DNA of 39,622 bases from Gammaproteobacteria bacterium (GCA_011374975.1 DRNU01000152.1:1-39622); one strand, 5' to 3'; counted from the first letter of the stretch, positions 8,864-18,203 are shown. A program made the numbers and translations. The notes: generated from the letters alone by a model not told the origin.

Positions 8864-9901
8864 ATGAATATATTAGTCATTATTGTTATTGCTCTGGCGG
8901 GCCTGTTGCCGGGACGGTCATCGGCGGCGCCGGACGGGGCTGAGCTCTACCAGCAGCACTGTGCGGTATGCCATGGTGTCGATGGTAACGGTGGCGTCGG
9001 TATCCCGCTCTACCTGCCGGATTTCCTGGCCGTCGCCAGCGATAATTACCTGCGCAGCACCATCCGCGAGGGGCGTCCCGGGCGCGTGATGCCGGCATTT
9101 CCCGGCCTGAGCGATGCAGAAGTCGATGCTATCGTGGCCTATATACGTGCCTGGCCGACACAGCCGGCCCCGGTTTACAGCAGCACGGCCCTGCGCGGGG
9201 ATGCCGAACACGGCAAGGCCCTGTTTGAGCGCCATTGCGCGACCTGCCACGGCGACCACGGTCAGGGCGGTGCCGGCACCGGTGTGACTTTCTCACGGCC
9301 GCGCGAGACACCTGTCGAGGCCCCGGCGCTGAATAACCCGGGTTTCCAGAAATCGGTCAGTGACGGGATGCTGAAGGCGACGTTGCTGCGCGGGCGTGAA
9401 GGGACGCCGATGCCGTCGATCAAGTCGCTCGGCCTGCACGAACAGGACGCGGACGACCTGGTTGCCTACCTGCGCACCTTGAAAGGCCCGGACCTGGAAA
9501 GAGTGACCGGTGATCCCGAACCCGTGATCCGGTTCGAGTCGTCATACGATCTTGCCCAGACGCTGGAGAACCTCAAACAGGCCGTGGTGGGCCGTAACTT
9601 CCGCATCATTCGTGTCCAGTACCTGGATGCAGGTCTGGCGGAACCCGGCAAGGAAGACAAGCGCAAGGTGATGCTGTATTTCTGTAATTTTGCCTTCCTC
9701 AACGATGCGCTGGCCATCGACCCGCGCGTCGGCCTGTTCCTGCCCTGTCGCATCACGCTGCTGGAATCCGATAACGGTGTGGAGGTAATGAGCATCAACC
9801 CGAAAAATCTCAGCCGCCTGTTCAATAACAGCAAGCTCGATGACTACTGTGAACAGATGCATGATGTGTACGCGGAAATCATGGAGGAGGCGACGCTGTG
9901 A
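8864..9901 (+). CDS. Diheme cytochrome c fused to a DUF302 domain
   Basis: A 345-residue exported protein. The start is set at ATG 8864 because it gives a signal peptide (MNILVIIVIALAGLLPG, cleavage near SSAAP); the frame is open upstream inside the esterase gene but that part is a shadow. Two class I cytochrome c modules follow, with heme sites CAVCH (33-37) and CATCH (125-129) and candidate axial Met residues in RVMPAFPG and GTPMPSI. Residues about 215-340 form a DUF302 domain containing FCNFAFLNDALAIDPRVGLFLPC. The protein probably acts in periplasmic electron transfer; its partner is unknown. The last four bases (GTGA) overlap the next gene, which is a free-standing DUF302 protein, so the two are translationally coupled. 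Confidence 0.9.
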   Translation: MNILVIIVIALAGLLPGRSSAAPDGAELYQQHCAVCHGVDGNGGVGIPLYLPDFLAVASDNYLRSTIREGRPGRVMPAFPGLSDAEVDAIVAYIRAWPTQPAPVYSSTALRGDAEHGKALFERHCATCHGDHGQGGAGTGVTFSRPRETPVEAPALNNPGFQKSVSDGMLKATLLRGREGTPMPSIKSLGLHEQDADDLVAYLRTLKGPDLERVTGDPEPVIRFESSYDLAQTLENLKQAVVGRNFRIIRVQYLDAGLAEPGKEDKRKVMLYFCNFAFLNDALAIDPRVGLFLPCRITLLESDNGVEVMSINPKNLSRLFNNSKLDDYCEQMHDVYAEIMEEATL

Positions 9902-10341
9902 AAAAGTTATTGATGTTATGGCTGTTGCTGGTCTCACCGGTGTCGTTCGCCGAGGACCTGTTCATGGCACGTTCCCAGCTGCCGTTTCCGGAAGCCATGT
10001 CGGTGTTGCAGCAGGCGGTGCGGGAGAATGGCTACACGGTATCGCGCGTGCAGCGTGTCGATATCGGCCTGACAAAAATGGGCTACAAGACGGACAAGTA
10101 CCGGGTGGTGTTCTTCGGCAATCTCGATGAGCTGCACGCCATCACCGACCAGTACCCGGATCTGGTGCCCTATCTGCCGCTCAAGATCGCGATTTTTGCC
10201 GAGAACGGTGAAACTATTTTACTGGCATCCAGTTTCAAGCACCTGCGCCCGTTTTACATGGAACCCGCCTTGCAGGCGCGTTTCGATCAATGGGAAAAAG
10301 CGATCCGGGCTATCCTTGACCAGGTACGGCTTGCGGAATAG
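9898..10341 (+). CDS. Exported DUF302 protein
   Basis: A 147-residue protein with an N-terminal signal peptide (MKKLLMLWLLLVSPVSFAED, cleavage likely after SFA) and a single DUF302-like domain over most of the mature chain (YKTDKYRVVFFGNLDELHAITDQYPDLVPYLPLKIAIF region). The start codon is GTG at 9898, overlapping the stop of the cytochrome-DUF302 gene (GTGA), so both are made from one message and probably act together in the periplasm. It lacks heme motifs. DUF302 domains have no settled biochemical function. The gene ends 17 bases before the convergent cyaA stop. Confidence 0.87.
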   Translation: MKKLLMLWLLLVSPVSFAEDLFMARSQLPFPEAMSVLQQAVRENGYTVSRVQRVDIGLTKMGYKTDKYRVVFFGNLDELHAITDQYPDLVPYLPLKIAIFAENGETILLASSFKHLRPFYMEPALQARFDQWEKAIRAILDQVRLAE

Positions 10342-10358
10342 CACATGCCGGTACCGCT

Positions 10359-13292
10359 CTACTGTTCCTGCCGGTGTTTTTGCAAGGCTTCGTTGAGCAG
10401 GCTCTCGATACGTTTTTTGTAGTTCAGGAAGTGGATGGTCTGCACGCCGCCATCGGGATTGTCCCTGACGAGCATGCCGGGGTTGACGTCGATGTCGGTA
10501 ATGTATATCGGGTAGTTGCTGCCACTGCCGCGTTTGCGGGTGATATGTTCGGCGGCTTCCTGGAAGATGCGGTCGCCGAATTCCAGTGCCGAGAATTCCC
10601 GCTTGCCGCAGAAGATACTGAATGACCCGTGGTTGTTGTCTTCCAGGTCACCGATGACCTGTACATCCATGTAGCAATGTGTGTCGCTGTAATAGGCGGC
10701 ATTCACGGGTTCCAGCACGTACTGGTCCTGGCTGTCGCGGCAGACCTGGAAAAACTGGAAGTCCTCGTCCCCGGCCAGGCTGTTCGGCAGGCTCATGTTG
10801 CGCAGCCGGTAGCGAATGCTGTCGAGGAAGTTATGGAACTGGCCCAGCAGCGTTTGCCGGTCGTGGAAGGCAACGCTCTGGTGAAACAGTGAGCCGCGTT
10901 CATCCAGGATATAGACCTGCGCCCGTCCGCCGCGCAGCAGGTAGAACATCTGTACGATGCCCTCGCGGTTTTTTTCCAGTACCGGGCCCGGCAGCGAGTC
11001 TTCCAGCATCGGCCCGTCCATGCGGATCGGGCTGAACGCCGCCTGCGGCTGGCCAAGGTAGTTGAGCAGTGCACTGTGTGAATCGAGTTCATGGTGGCGC
11101 GGTACATTGTGCTCGCATTGCAGAACGAAGTAGGTCTGCCCGATGCGCAGCGCAAAGCGCGCATGTCTGCGCCAGTGGTTGCGGTAGAAAAAGCTGCTGA
11201 TCTCGCTGAACAGTTCTTCCAGGCGGCGCGCGATGATGGGGCCGCGCGAGGAGGAAAAACTGAAACAGGGGACCGGTGGCGGTATTTTCCCGGCGTCGAC
11301 CGGCAGCCAGGCGAAGAAGTCGCACAGGCAGTCGAGTAACGCGGTGCGGCCGGTGTAGCGGAATGTCAGCACTTCCCCCCAGGTAGTCACCAGCACCATT
11401 TCAAAGCTGATGGCGAGGTTTTCCCACTGGCCGCCGTAGCTCAGCGGGTCGATACGTTCGCTGACCAGGTGCATGCCGCTACGGGTGAGCTTGGACATGG
11501 GGTCGTGCGCAAGGTTGATAAACAGTCCGGCCTGGCGCACGGTTGCCTGTTCGGCCAGCGCCTGCATGTCGCTCTCCCGGGCCTTGCCGCGCGGGAACAT
11601 CTGTTGCAGGCAGTCGAGGATACAGCGCAGCTCCCACTGGCCGAGGCTGGAATCGGGTGGTTGTACGCTGAGGGTCGACGGGTTGCGGTTTATCAGGCCG
11701 TTGAAGTGGCACCAGGCCAGCAACTCCAGCAGGCTTGCAGTGCGTTTCAGCGGCGTGTGTTCAGCGGCTTCGCGCACCAGGACATTGCCACGGTAGATAG
11801 CCCAGCCGTGCCGGTCTTCCGCCTCGATATGGTGCAGCGAAAGCCGTTCTTCGGACAGGTCGCGGGAGACCCCGGGGTTGATCATCTCCACCTTGCCGGC
11901 CTTGCGTTCGAAGGCGACATAGAGTTTGCGGCCCAGCAGGTTGAGGTCGGCGGAATTGATGGCAAGATCACAGTTCTGTTCACGGCCGAACTGGGACAGC
12001 GCGCGGTAACTGCGCGTCAGTTCGTCCACCAGCATGTGCCGCTCTTCCAGCACGCGCTTGATTTTCCATTGCCGGCGCTGGTCCAGCGAGACCAGCTTGG
12101 CGCGGCCCCAGCCCCAGGTCTCGACCAGTTCCCGCACCGCTTCCCGGCGCCAGGACTGTTCACGTCCCCGGTCCGGCTTGCTCATGGGTTCGTTGACCTT
12201 GAAATAGAAGCAACGCCGTGCCAGGTCGAGGCGTTCCATTTCCTTGCGCGAGAACAGGTACTCTTCGACGGTGTTACACATCATCACGTAGGGGTCGAGC
12301 TGGTCCAGCTGGGCGTCGGCGTTGTGCACGGCCTTCTTGAAGCGTATGGCGAGTATCTCGATATCCGGGTACTGGTTGGCATAGGCTTCCATCAGCAGGA
12401 TCTTGAGGATGGATTTGTACGGTGAGTCGACCGCCTTGTAGAGCTGCCACAGCGTGGCGCCGAAAAACTCTTCGCTGGGCAGGTGTGACAGGCCGCCGAA
12501 GTCGACGATGTCGTTGGCCTTGATAAAGCGGTTGACGATCAGCCGGTCGACATAGGCCTCGTAGTCCCGTTCATGCTGTGCCGGTACCAGCCACCAGACC
12601 GGGTAGCGCCCGGCCACCAGCAGTCCGGTGCGGTAGAACTCGTCCAGCAGCAGGTGGTGCTGGGAACTGCCGGCGTTCTCATTGGACAGTTGCTGGTGTT
12701 GCTGCTGGCGGAACGAAGCATCGTCCATGAGGAAGAAATGCACTTCCAGGCCGAGCGATTCGGCCCAGCTCTGTACCCCGTCGGCCTTTTCCTGCAGGGC
12801 GGCGATATCCACATCCGACAGGCCCGGGCGATGACAGATCCAGATATCGAAGTCGCTGGTCCTGGAGTAGGCGATGGTCCCGGTGCTGCCCATCAGGAAC
12901 AGCGCATGTATCGAATAGCGGCGCTGGGCGCGACGCCGGTAACTGAAACTTTTGGCGAGTTTGCGCGCGCTCTGTATGTGGCGTTTGCCGGGTGTGTAGT
13001 CAGAGATACCGCACGGCGTCTTGTTGGACAGGTAGCCCGGCAGCATCGGGTGGTTGATATGGAACAGCAGCGGCAGCAGCTGAATGAAAACCCGCTGCCG
13101 GTTTTCCAGCGATTCCTGTACACGCCGCAGCCGGTCCTTGTTCAGCGACAGGAAGCGGCGTTTGACGGCGCGCAGCTGGAGCGCATCGATTTCGAATTTA
13201 TGCCGTTGTCCGAAATCCGCCGTGACGACACGCCGCGTGTCGCCGCTCGGCGCTGTGTGTGTGGCAGGAACCTGTTTGCCGGGTGTGGCCAT
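10359..13292 (-). CDS. cyaA: CyaA, class I adenylate cyclase
   Basis: A 977-residue class I adenylate cyclase that makes cAMP for Crp/Vfr-type regulation. The N-terminal catalytic half shows the nucleotidyltransferase-type motif GSTGT (135-139) with D147 and D149 in SDFDIW, plus the conserved HNLNK-type and GGLSHLPSEEFFGATLWQLYK segments. The C-terminal regulatory half is long, as in Pseudomonas (E. coli is about 850). The start is ATG at 13290-13292, 14 bases after the stop of the PAS/GGDEF-like gene on the same strand, so they likely form an operon. Its neighbourhood with lptM-lysA-dapF-xerC parallels the E. coli cyaA region, though cyaY is missing here. Confidence 0.96.
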   Translation of the reverse strand: MATPGKQVPATHTAPSGDTRRVVTADFGQRHKFEIDALQLRAVKRRFLSLNKDRLRRVQESLENRQRVFIQLLPLLFHINHPMLPGYLSNKTPCGISDYTPGKRHIQSARKLAKSFSYRRRAQRRYSIHALFLMGSTGTIAYSRTSDFDIWICHRPGLSDVDIAALQEKADGVQSWAESLGLEVHFFLMDDASFRQQQHQQLSNENAGSSQHHLLLDEFYRTGLLVAGRYPVWWLVPAQHERDYEAYVDRLIVNRFIKANDIVDFGGLSHLPSEEFFGATLWQLYKAVDSPYKSILKILLMEAYANQYPDIEILAIRFKKAVHNADAQLDQLDPYVMMCNTVEEYLFSRKEMERLDLARRCFYFKVNEPMSKPDRGREQSWRREAVRELVETWGWGRAKLVSLDQRRQWKIKRVLEERHMLVDELTRSYRALSQFGREQNCDLAINSADLNLLGRKLYVAFERKAGKVEMINPGVSRDLSEERLSLHHIEAEDRHGWAIYRGNVLVREAAEHTPLKRTASLLELLAWCHFNGLINRNPSTLSVQPPDSSLGQWELRCILDCLQQMFPRGKARESDMQALAEQATVRQAGLFINLAHDPMSKLTRSGMHLVSERIDPLSYGGQWENLAISFEMVLVTTWGEVLTFRYTGRTALLDCLCDFFAWLPVDAGKIPPPVPCFSFSSSRGPIIARRLEELFSEISSFFYRNHWRRHARFALRIGQTYFVLQCEHNVPRHHELDSHSALLNYLGQPQAAFSPIRMDGPMLEDSLPGPVLEKNREGIVQMFYLLRGGRAQVYILDERGSLFHQSVAFHDRQTLLGQFHNFLDSIRYRLRNMSLPNSLAGDEDFQFFQVCRDSQDQYVLEPVNAAYYSDTHCYMDVQVIGDLEDNNHGSFSIFCGKREFSALEFGDRIFQEAAEHITRKRGSGSNYPIYITDIDVNPGMLVRDNPDGGVQTIHFLNYKKRIESLLNEALQKHRQEQ

Positions 13293-13306
13293 GTGAATAA
13301 CCGCAG

Positions 13307-14131
13307 TTACAGTGCGATGGCGTGTTCGCCCTGCTCGGAGCGTGCCTGTGACAGCGCCATGCCGGCACGTTTCAGCAGGCTGGTGGCATTGTCGTTCCTG
13401 CGCCAGTCGGTGACGCCGTAACAGGTGTTGATGTGTTCGCCGCCCGGCATCTCCTCGCCCAGTGCGAGCAGGCGCTGCCGCAGCTTGTCGGCCAGTCGCA
13501 GCGCTGCATCGGGCGCGGTTTCCGGCAGTACCAGGATAAATTCATGCCGCTCGTTGCAGCCGATCAGGTCTGCCCAGCGTAACTGGTCCTTGAGCAGACG
13601 GGCGACCTGCTGCAGCAGGCGGTTATGCTGCTGTTCCCCGTGGACTTCCATCATCAGCACCGAGATGGTGCTGTTATAGCGTCGTGAACGCGCCACCTGG
13701 GGTTCCAGCGCCAGCATCATGCCGCGCTGGTTCAGCAGGCCGGTCACGCTGTCGGTCATGACCTGTTGTTTGAGTTCCAGGTCCAGCCTGGCGTGCGCCT
13801 GCTCCAGCTGCACCTGCCGGTCGATACCGATAAACAGGCGGGCCCGCGTTTCGCCGTCAAGCTCGAAGTTGTGGACTTCGAAATGGTGTTTGATATCCTC
13901 GGGGTCGGTCCAGCAGACGGATTTTTCGTTCCTGAGCAGCGCCTGCAACGGGTGCTCCCTGAGTGCCGGGAGGCATTTTCCGTGCAGATTCATGGCCCGG
14001 GCTCTTCCCACCAGTTGCTCGAAGCCGTGGTTATAGCTGATGACACAGTCCTGTTTGTCCAGCACCAGTAGCGCAAACGGGCAATTGTCGACGATAGCCA
14101 GGGCCTGGGCAGGCGAGAGGAATTCCGTCAT
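13307..14131 (-). CDS. PAS protein with degenerate GGDEF domain
   Basis: A 274-residue cytosolic protein: PAS domain at about 8-105 (IVDNCPFALLVLDKQDCVISYN start), a short helical linker, then a GGDEF-fold domain from about 125 (TDSVTGLLNQRG). The active-site motif is replaced by ERHEF (194-198, in GCNERHEFILVLPE), and the usual metal-binding D-x-D-x-F segment is replaced by MEVHGE, so diguanylate cyclase activity is unlikely. It may be a binding or regulatory domain. It lies 14 bases upstream of cyaA in the same direction, suggesting a possible link to adenylate cyclase control. The start is ATG at 14129-14131; the 130 bases upstream hold only AT-rich sequence around 14200-14215 that could contain a promoter. 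Confidence 0.85.
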   Translation of the reverse strand: MTEFLSPAQALAIVDNCPFALLVLDKQDCVISYNHGFEQLVGRARAMNLHGKCLPALREHPLQALLRNEKSVCWTDPEDIKHHFEVHNFELDGETRARLFIGIDRQVQLEQAHARLDLELKQQVMTDSVTGLLNQRGMMLALEPQVARSRRYNSTISVLMMEVHGEQQHNRLLQQVARLLKDQLRWADLIGCNERHEFILVLPETAPDAALRLADKLRQRLLALGEEMPGGEHINTCYGVTDWRRNDNATSLLKRAGMALSQARSEQGEHAIAL

Positions 14132-14261
14132 CGGGTCGATTCTCCAGAACAGGTGATAAATACGTGGTGCTTACCAGTCTGTGTAACGGAATTTGTGACA
14201 GATTCTTTATATAGAGTGAGGCCTGTTTCACGTCCCCGGCGGGGAGGCCCCGGGTTCCGGT

Positions 14262-14639
14262 TCAGTCGTATTCTTCAGCGCGCAGCGCTTTTCCATGAAC
14301 TTTTTCAGCAGGATAGCGTTGCTCGTTGATCACGATCTTGTCTTTTGCCGCGGCGATCAGGTCAATATCGAGCTGGTCGGCGGTGCGGATCAGGTAAATC
14401 AGGATATCGGCCAGCTCCAGGGCCACGGCGTTTTTCTTGTCAGGCTTCAGGTCCCAGCTTTGTTGCTCGGTAAGCCATTGAAAATGCTCGACCAGCTCGG
14501 CCGCTTCCGCAATCAGCGCCATGCTCAGGTTTTTCGGGGAGTGAAATTGCTGCCAGTCGCGGGTGGCTGCGAAGGCCGCCAGTTGCAAGCGCAGTTGTTC
14601 CAGGCTGTCGGGCTGTTTTTTGTCGCTCACAATGTTCAT
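14262..14639 (-). CDS. MazG-like nucleotide pyrophosphohydrolase
   Basis: A 125-residue all-alpha NTP pyrophosphohydrolase of the MazG/RS21-C6 (dCTPase) type that hydrolyses non-canonical or excess dNTPs to monophosphates. The metal-binding signature E-x-x-E with a distal E-x-x-D is visible in IAEAAELVEHFQW and ALELADILIYLI, with NEQRYP near the end. Length matches the small single-domain homologs rather than full MazG. The start is ATG at 14637-14639, divergent from the cupredoxin gene. A CCCCGGCGGGG hairpin lies about 25 bases beyond its stop but has no T-tract, so transcription may continue into the PAS/GGDEF-like gene. Confidence 0.88.
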   Translation of the reverse strand: MNIVSDKKQPDSLEQLRLQLAAFAATRDWQQFHSPKNLSMALIAEAAELVEHFQWLTEQQSWDLKPDKKNAVALELADILIYLIRTADQLDIDLIAAAKDKIVINEQRYPAEKVHGKALRAEEYD

Positions 14640-14709
14640 TAAATCACACTACTTGCCGCTATCACCAGGACCGGAGACAGGAAATCACGACAGGCATAAT
14701 AATCGGGGC

Positions 14710-15417
14710 ATGACCGCCAAACCGAAAATTCGAATCCTTGTGGCCCTTGTGGCGCTGCTTGCCTGCCTGCAACCGCTTGCGGCTGCCGAGGTAAAGGGTA
14801 CGGTTACGGTCGATTATCGTGGCCTGTTCAGCGCCGACAGCGGGGCGCAGAGTTACCCCGTGTCCGTTGCGCTGGAGCCTGCCGCGGGGCAGAAGACGAT
14901 CCGTCGTGCTGCCCGCCGCCAGGTTATCGAGATTATAGATAACCGCATGCGTCCTGCTTTTATTACAGTACAGAAGGGTGACCACATCAGATTTATCAAC
15001 CGTGATTCGGTGTTCCACGAGGTATTCTCGCTGTCGCCCGGTGAGCCGGTATCGGTACGCCTGGGCAAGACCAAAGAGCACAATGCCAGCACCGAGCTGG
15101 TCCTGGACCAGGTCGGCACCACGCATTTTTTCTGTCGCATTCACAACAAGAGTTACGCGCGTGTCGACGTGGTCGATACGTCCTACCTGCAAATGATACA
15201 GCCGGGCCAGGTGTTTCATTTCGTCGGTTTGTCACCCGGCAAGTGGACCTTGCGTCTTGCCTCTCCGGCGGGTGAAACGCGCCGGGTTCCGGTGACGGCG
15301 ATGACTTCGCCGCCGCCGTTACAGCTGACGATCGCCTCGCGCGATGGCGGCTTCGCCGACAGCAGGCTCAAGCCGCAGGCAGGCATCGAACAGTTGTACC
15401 CGGTATCGGAGTGGTGA
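14710..15417 (+). CDS. Exported cupredoxin-like protein
   Basis: A 235-residue secreted protein. The start is ATG 14710 because it opens with a signal peptide (basic MTAKPKIR, hydrophobic LVALVALLACLQPLA, cleavage near AAA). A cupredoxin-like domain spans about 70-160: FINRDSVFHEVFSL supplies a candidate His ligand and HFFCRIHNKSYARV a C-x2-H pair, the usual type 1 copper pattern, although a clear Met ligand is lacking. Proteins of this type are often annotated as methylamine utilisation or plastocyanin-like; no methylamine genes are present here. The C-terminal part (about 160-235) resembles a carboxypeptidase-regulatory-like beta domain. It is followed after 9 bases by the GGDEF/EAL gene, whose ribosome-binding GAGG overlaps this gene's stop. 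Confidence 0.82.
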   Translation: MTAKPKIRILVALVALLACLQPLAAAEVKGTVTVDYRGLFSADSGAQSYPVSVALEPAAGQKTIRRAARRQVIEIIDNRMRPAFITVQKGDHIRFINRDSVFHEVFSLSPGEPVSVRLGKTKEHNASTELVLDQVGTTHFFCRIHNKSYARVDVVDTSYLQMIQPGQVFHFVGLSPGKWTLRLASPAGETRRVPVTAMTSPPPLQLTIASRDGGFADSRLKPQAGIEQLYPVSEW

Positions 15418-15426
15418 GGTTGTTAC

Positions 15427-18186
15427 GTGAATATTGAACAGAAAAATACCCTGTTCATTATATCGCTGGTGCTGGTGGTGCTGTTCGGCGTTGCCGGTGC
15501 GGCATTCCTGCTGGTGCGCGACCACGTCGAGGTCAGTATCAACGACGAGCTGGAGCGGGCCCGCAAGGTGTTCGTACAGTCGCAGAAGAACCGCTTCGAT
15601 AACCTGCTTACCGTGGCACGCAGTGTACGCGATGAGCCGAGCCTGATTGCGGCGACCCTGACCGGGGATATTGCCACGGTGCGCAGCATGCTCGACGACC
15701 TCTACCCGCGTCCGGGTTCGGACTTTATGGCGGTCTACCTCGATACCGGTCCCGGGGGTGTGGCCGGCGCCGGCAACAAGCCGCACTATACCTCGCCCCA
15801 GGTGCTGAGTTCCCCGGTGCTGATCGACCTGGTACGAGGCCTCACCAGTGGTGAGCCGATCAGTTTCGGCAATGCCCTGCTATACGACAGCTGGCTGCAG
15901 CTGGTGGCGGTGCCGATCGAAAATCCGCTCGGTGGCCGGGTCGGCGCGCTGGTGGTTGGCGAGCGTTTCGATGTGGCGGACCTGCATGACCTGCGCCAGC
16001 TGGTGTATGCCGATTTGGCGGTTTTCAACGGCAGCCAGTTGCTGGCCAGCAGTATCAAGAACCTGCAGCCTGCGCTGCACCAGGTCAACGGCCTGTCGGA
16101 CCCGGCAGGTACCGGCCTCCTGGACCTGGACGGGGAGCGCTACAGCTTCCGTATTCTGCCCGCGCTGAACCGGGTCGGTAGCGATGAGCAATCAGTCAGA
16201 ATACTGCTTGCGGTAAAACATTCGACCTACTGGGGCCCCTACCGGGTGCTGGGCGGAAATGCCCTGTATTTCTCCGCCATTATCCTGCTGCTGGCGGCCC
16301 TGTTCGGCATCAGTATCAGCCGCCACACCCTGACCCGGCCAATCCGTCTGCTGGCGCGTGCCACCCGGGCCATCGCCAGTGGCGACATGAGTCTCAATGT
16401 ATCGATGAAGCGCAATGACGAGCTGGGTCAACTGGGCGATTCGCTCAATACCATGCTGGGCGCCCTCAATGCATCGCGCGGCGAACTCGAACACGGTCGC
16501 CAGCGGTTCCGGGATTTTGCCGCCAGCTCCTCGGACTGGTTGTGGGAAACCGATCGCGGCGGGCATTTTACTTTTGTTTCCAGCAGTGTTTCCGAAACCC
16601 TGGAGATGCCGGCCGAGACCTGGCTGGGGCGTACCCCGGCCGAAATTTTCCCTGGCAGCAACCTGTCCGAGCTGATGGAGGCGTTGCGCCAGTCAGACCG
16701 GAAACAGCGCAAGTTCCGCGATGTGGAAATCTGGGTGCATGCGCAGAATGCCGACCAGCATTGCCTGCGGCTGAACGGTGTGCCGGTATTCAGTAACAAG
16801 ACCTTCAAGGGCTACAGGGGCACAGCGAGCGATATTACCAAGCTGAAACAGGATGAGAAACGCATGGTCATCCTGGCCAACCAGGATCATTTGACCGGCC
16901 TGTCGAACCGGCGCCATTTCCTGGAGGACCTCAACCACGAAATACGCCGTGTGGAACGGCACGGCCAGCTGGGTGTGCTGTTGCTGATCGACCTGGATCA
17001 TCTCAAGCTGGTCAACGATACCGCCGGTCATGCCGCGGGCGACCAGATTATCGTGCAGGTGGCCGGGCTGCTGAAACGCGCCTCGCGCGAGCAGGATTTC
17101 CTGGCGCGTATCAGTGGCGACGAATTCGCGGTCGCCTATTCGGCCATGAGCGAAGAGCAGGGTATGGAAAAGGCACACCAGTTGCTGGAACGTATCAATG
17201 CGCTGAAGCCCCGCTACGGTGGCCGCACGCTGAACATTTCCGCCAGTGTCGGTGTCGTGACCTTCCCGCAGCAGGGCAAGGTGCCGGTTGAACTGATGGC
17301 CAAGGCCGATGCAGCCATGAGTGTCGCCAAGAGCGGCGGGCGTAACCGCGTCCACCGTTACAAGGAATCCGACATGATGCGCGAGCGCATGGATAACCAG
17401 CTGGTATGGAAAGACCGCCTGCTGGAAGCGCTGGAATGTGACGAGTTGCGGCTGGTATTCCAGCCTATCGTCGGCGTGGCCAGTGGCAAGGTGCACCATT
17501 TCGAAGTACTGGTGCGCATGCAGGAACCGGATGGCACCCTGATCGCGCCGGGTAAATTCATCCCGGCCGCCGAGCAGTTCGGACTGATCCAGCAGCTTGA
17601 CCGCCAGGTCGTGACCAAGGCTATCCGTCACCTGGCGGACCTGCCCGCGGAAATGAAGGACATCGGTTTTTCCATCAACCTGTCGGGTCTGTCGGTAGGC
17701 CTGCAGGCCATGTATGAGTTGATTGAGCAGGAACTGCGCGAGGGGGGTGTCGATCCCGGTCGTGTCACGTTCGAGATCACCGAGACCGCGGCCTGCGAGC
17801 AGATCAGTACCGCCATGGAGTTTATCCAGAAGGTACGCCAGCTGGGTTGCCTGGTCTCGCTGGATGATTTCGGCGTCGGATTCTCATCCTTCTCCTATCT
17901 GAAGCACCTGCGTGCCGACATCCTGAAAATCGACGGCAGCTTTATCCGCGACATCCACAACAATAATGCCGACCAGCTGTTCGTGAAGGCGCTGGTCGAC
18001 GTGGCGAGTGGCATGGGTATGCGCACCATCGCCGAGTTCGTGGAGAACGAGCAGGTGTTCGAACGCGTACGCAGCCTGGGTGTCGATTATGTGCAGGGCT
18101 ACTATCTGGGCAAGCCGCAGACCAGCCTGGAAACCTCCATGCCCGAAACCGGCGTGGAAACGGGCGCCAGCGCCTCGGTCGCCTGA
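15427..18186 (+). CDS. Membrane GGDEF-EAL protein (Cache-like, HAMP, PAS)
   Basis: A 919-residue c-di-GMP turnover protein. Order: TM1 (about 8-30), periplasmic Cache-like sensor (about 35-270), TM2 (about 278-297), HAMP (about 300-350), PAS (about 358-475), GGDEF (about 480-645) and EAL (about 655-905). The cyclase motif is SGDEF (563-567), an accepted active variant, with the inhibitory RxxD site at R554-D557. The phosphodiesterase signature is EVL (692-694) instead of EAL, but the catalytic Glu, DDFGVGFSS, KIDGSFI and AEFVEN segments are kept, so dual function is possible. The start is GTG at 15427 with GAGG 9 bases upstream overlapping the cupredoxin stop. Coupling to an exported copper-type protein suggests periplasmic redox or metal sensing. 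Confidence 0.93.
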   Translation: MNIEQKNTLFIISLVLVVLFGVAGAAFLLVRDHVEVSINDELERARKVFVQSQKNRFDNLLTVARSVRDEPSLIAATLTGDIATVRSMLDDLYPRPGSDFMAVYLDTGPGGVAGAGNKPHYTSPQVLSSPVLIDLVRGLTSGEPISFGNALLYDSWLQLVAVPIENPLGGRVGALVVGERFDVADLHDLRQLVYADLAVFNGSQLLASSIKNLQPALHQVNGLSDPAGTGLLDLDGERYSFRILPALNRVGSDEQSVRILLAVKHSTYWGPYRVLGGNALYFSAIILLLAALFGISISRHTLTRPIRLLARATRAIASGDMSLNVSMKRNDELGQLGDSLNTMLGALNASRGELEHGRQRFRDFAASSSDWLWETDRGGHFTFVSSSVSETLEMPAETWLGRTPAEIFPGSNLSELMEALRQSDRKQRKFRDVEIWVHAQNADQHCLRLNGVPVFSNKTFKGYRGTASDITKLKQDEKRMVILANQDHLTGLSNRRHFLEDLNHEIRRVERHGQLGVLLLIDLDHLKLVNDTAGHAAGDQIIVQVAGLLKRASREQDFLARISGDEFAVAYSAMSEEQGMEKAHQLLERINALKPRYGGRTLNISASVGVVTFPQQGKVPVELMAKADAAMSVAKSGGRNRVHRYKESDMMRERMDNQLVWKDRLLEALECDELRLVFQPIVGVASGKVHHFEVLVRMQEPDGTLIAPGKFIPAAEQFGLIQQLDRQVVTKAIRHLADLPAEMKDIGFSINLSGLSVGLQAMYELIEQELREGGVDPGRVTFEITETAACEQISTAMEFIQKVRQLGCLVSLDDFGVGFSSFSYLKHLRADILKIDGSFIRDIHNNNADQLFVKALVDVASGMGMRTIAEFVENEQVFERVRSLGVDYVQGYYLGKPQTSLETSMPETGVETGASASVA

Positions 18187-18203
18187 GTACTGCCGGTCGG
18201 GGA

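Noticed and set aside
14710-15417. Methylamine utilisation protein
   Set aside because: The only support would be a common annotation label; no mau genes or tryptophylquinone proteins are present.
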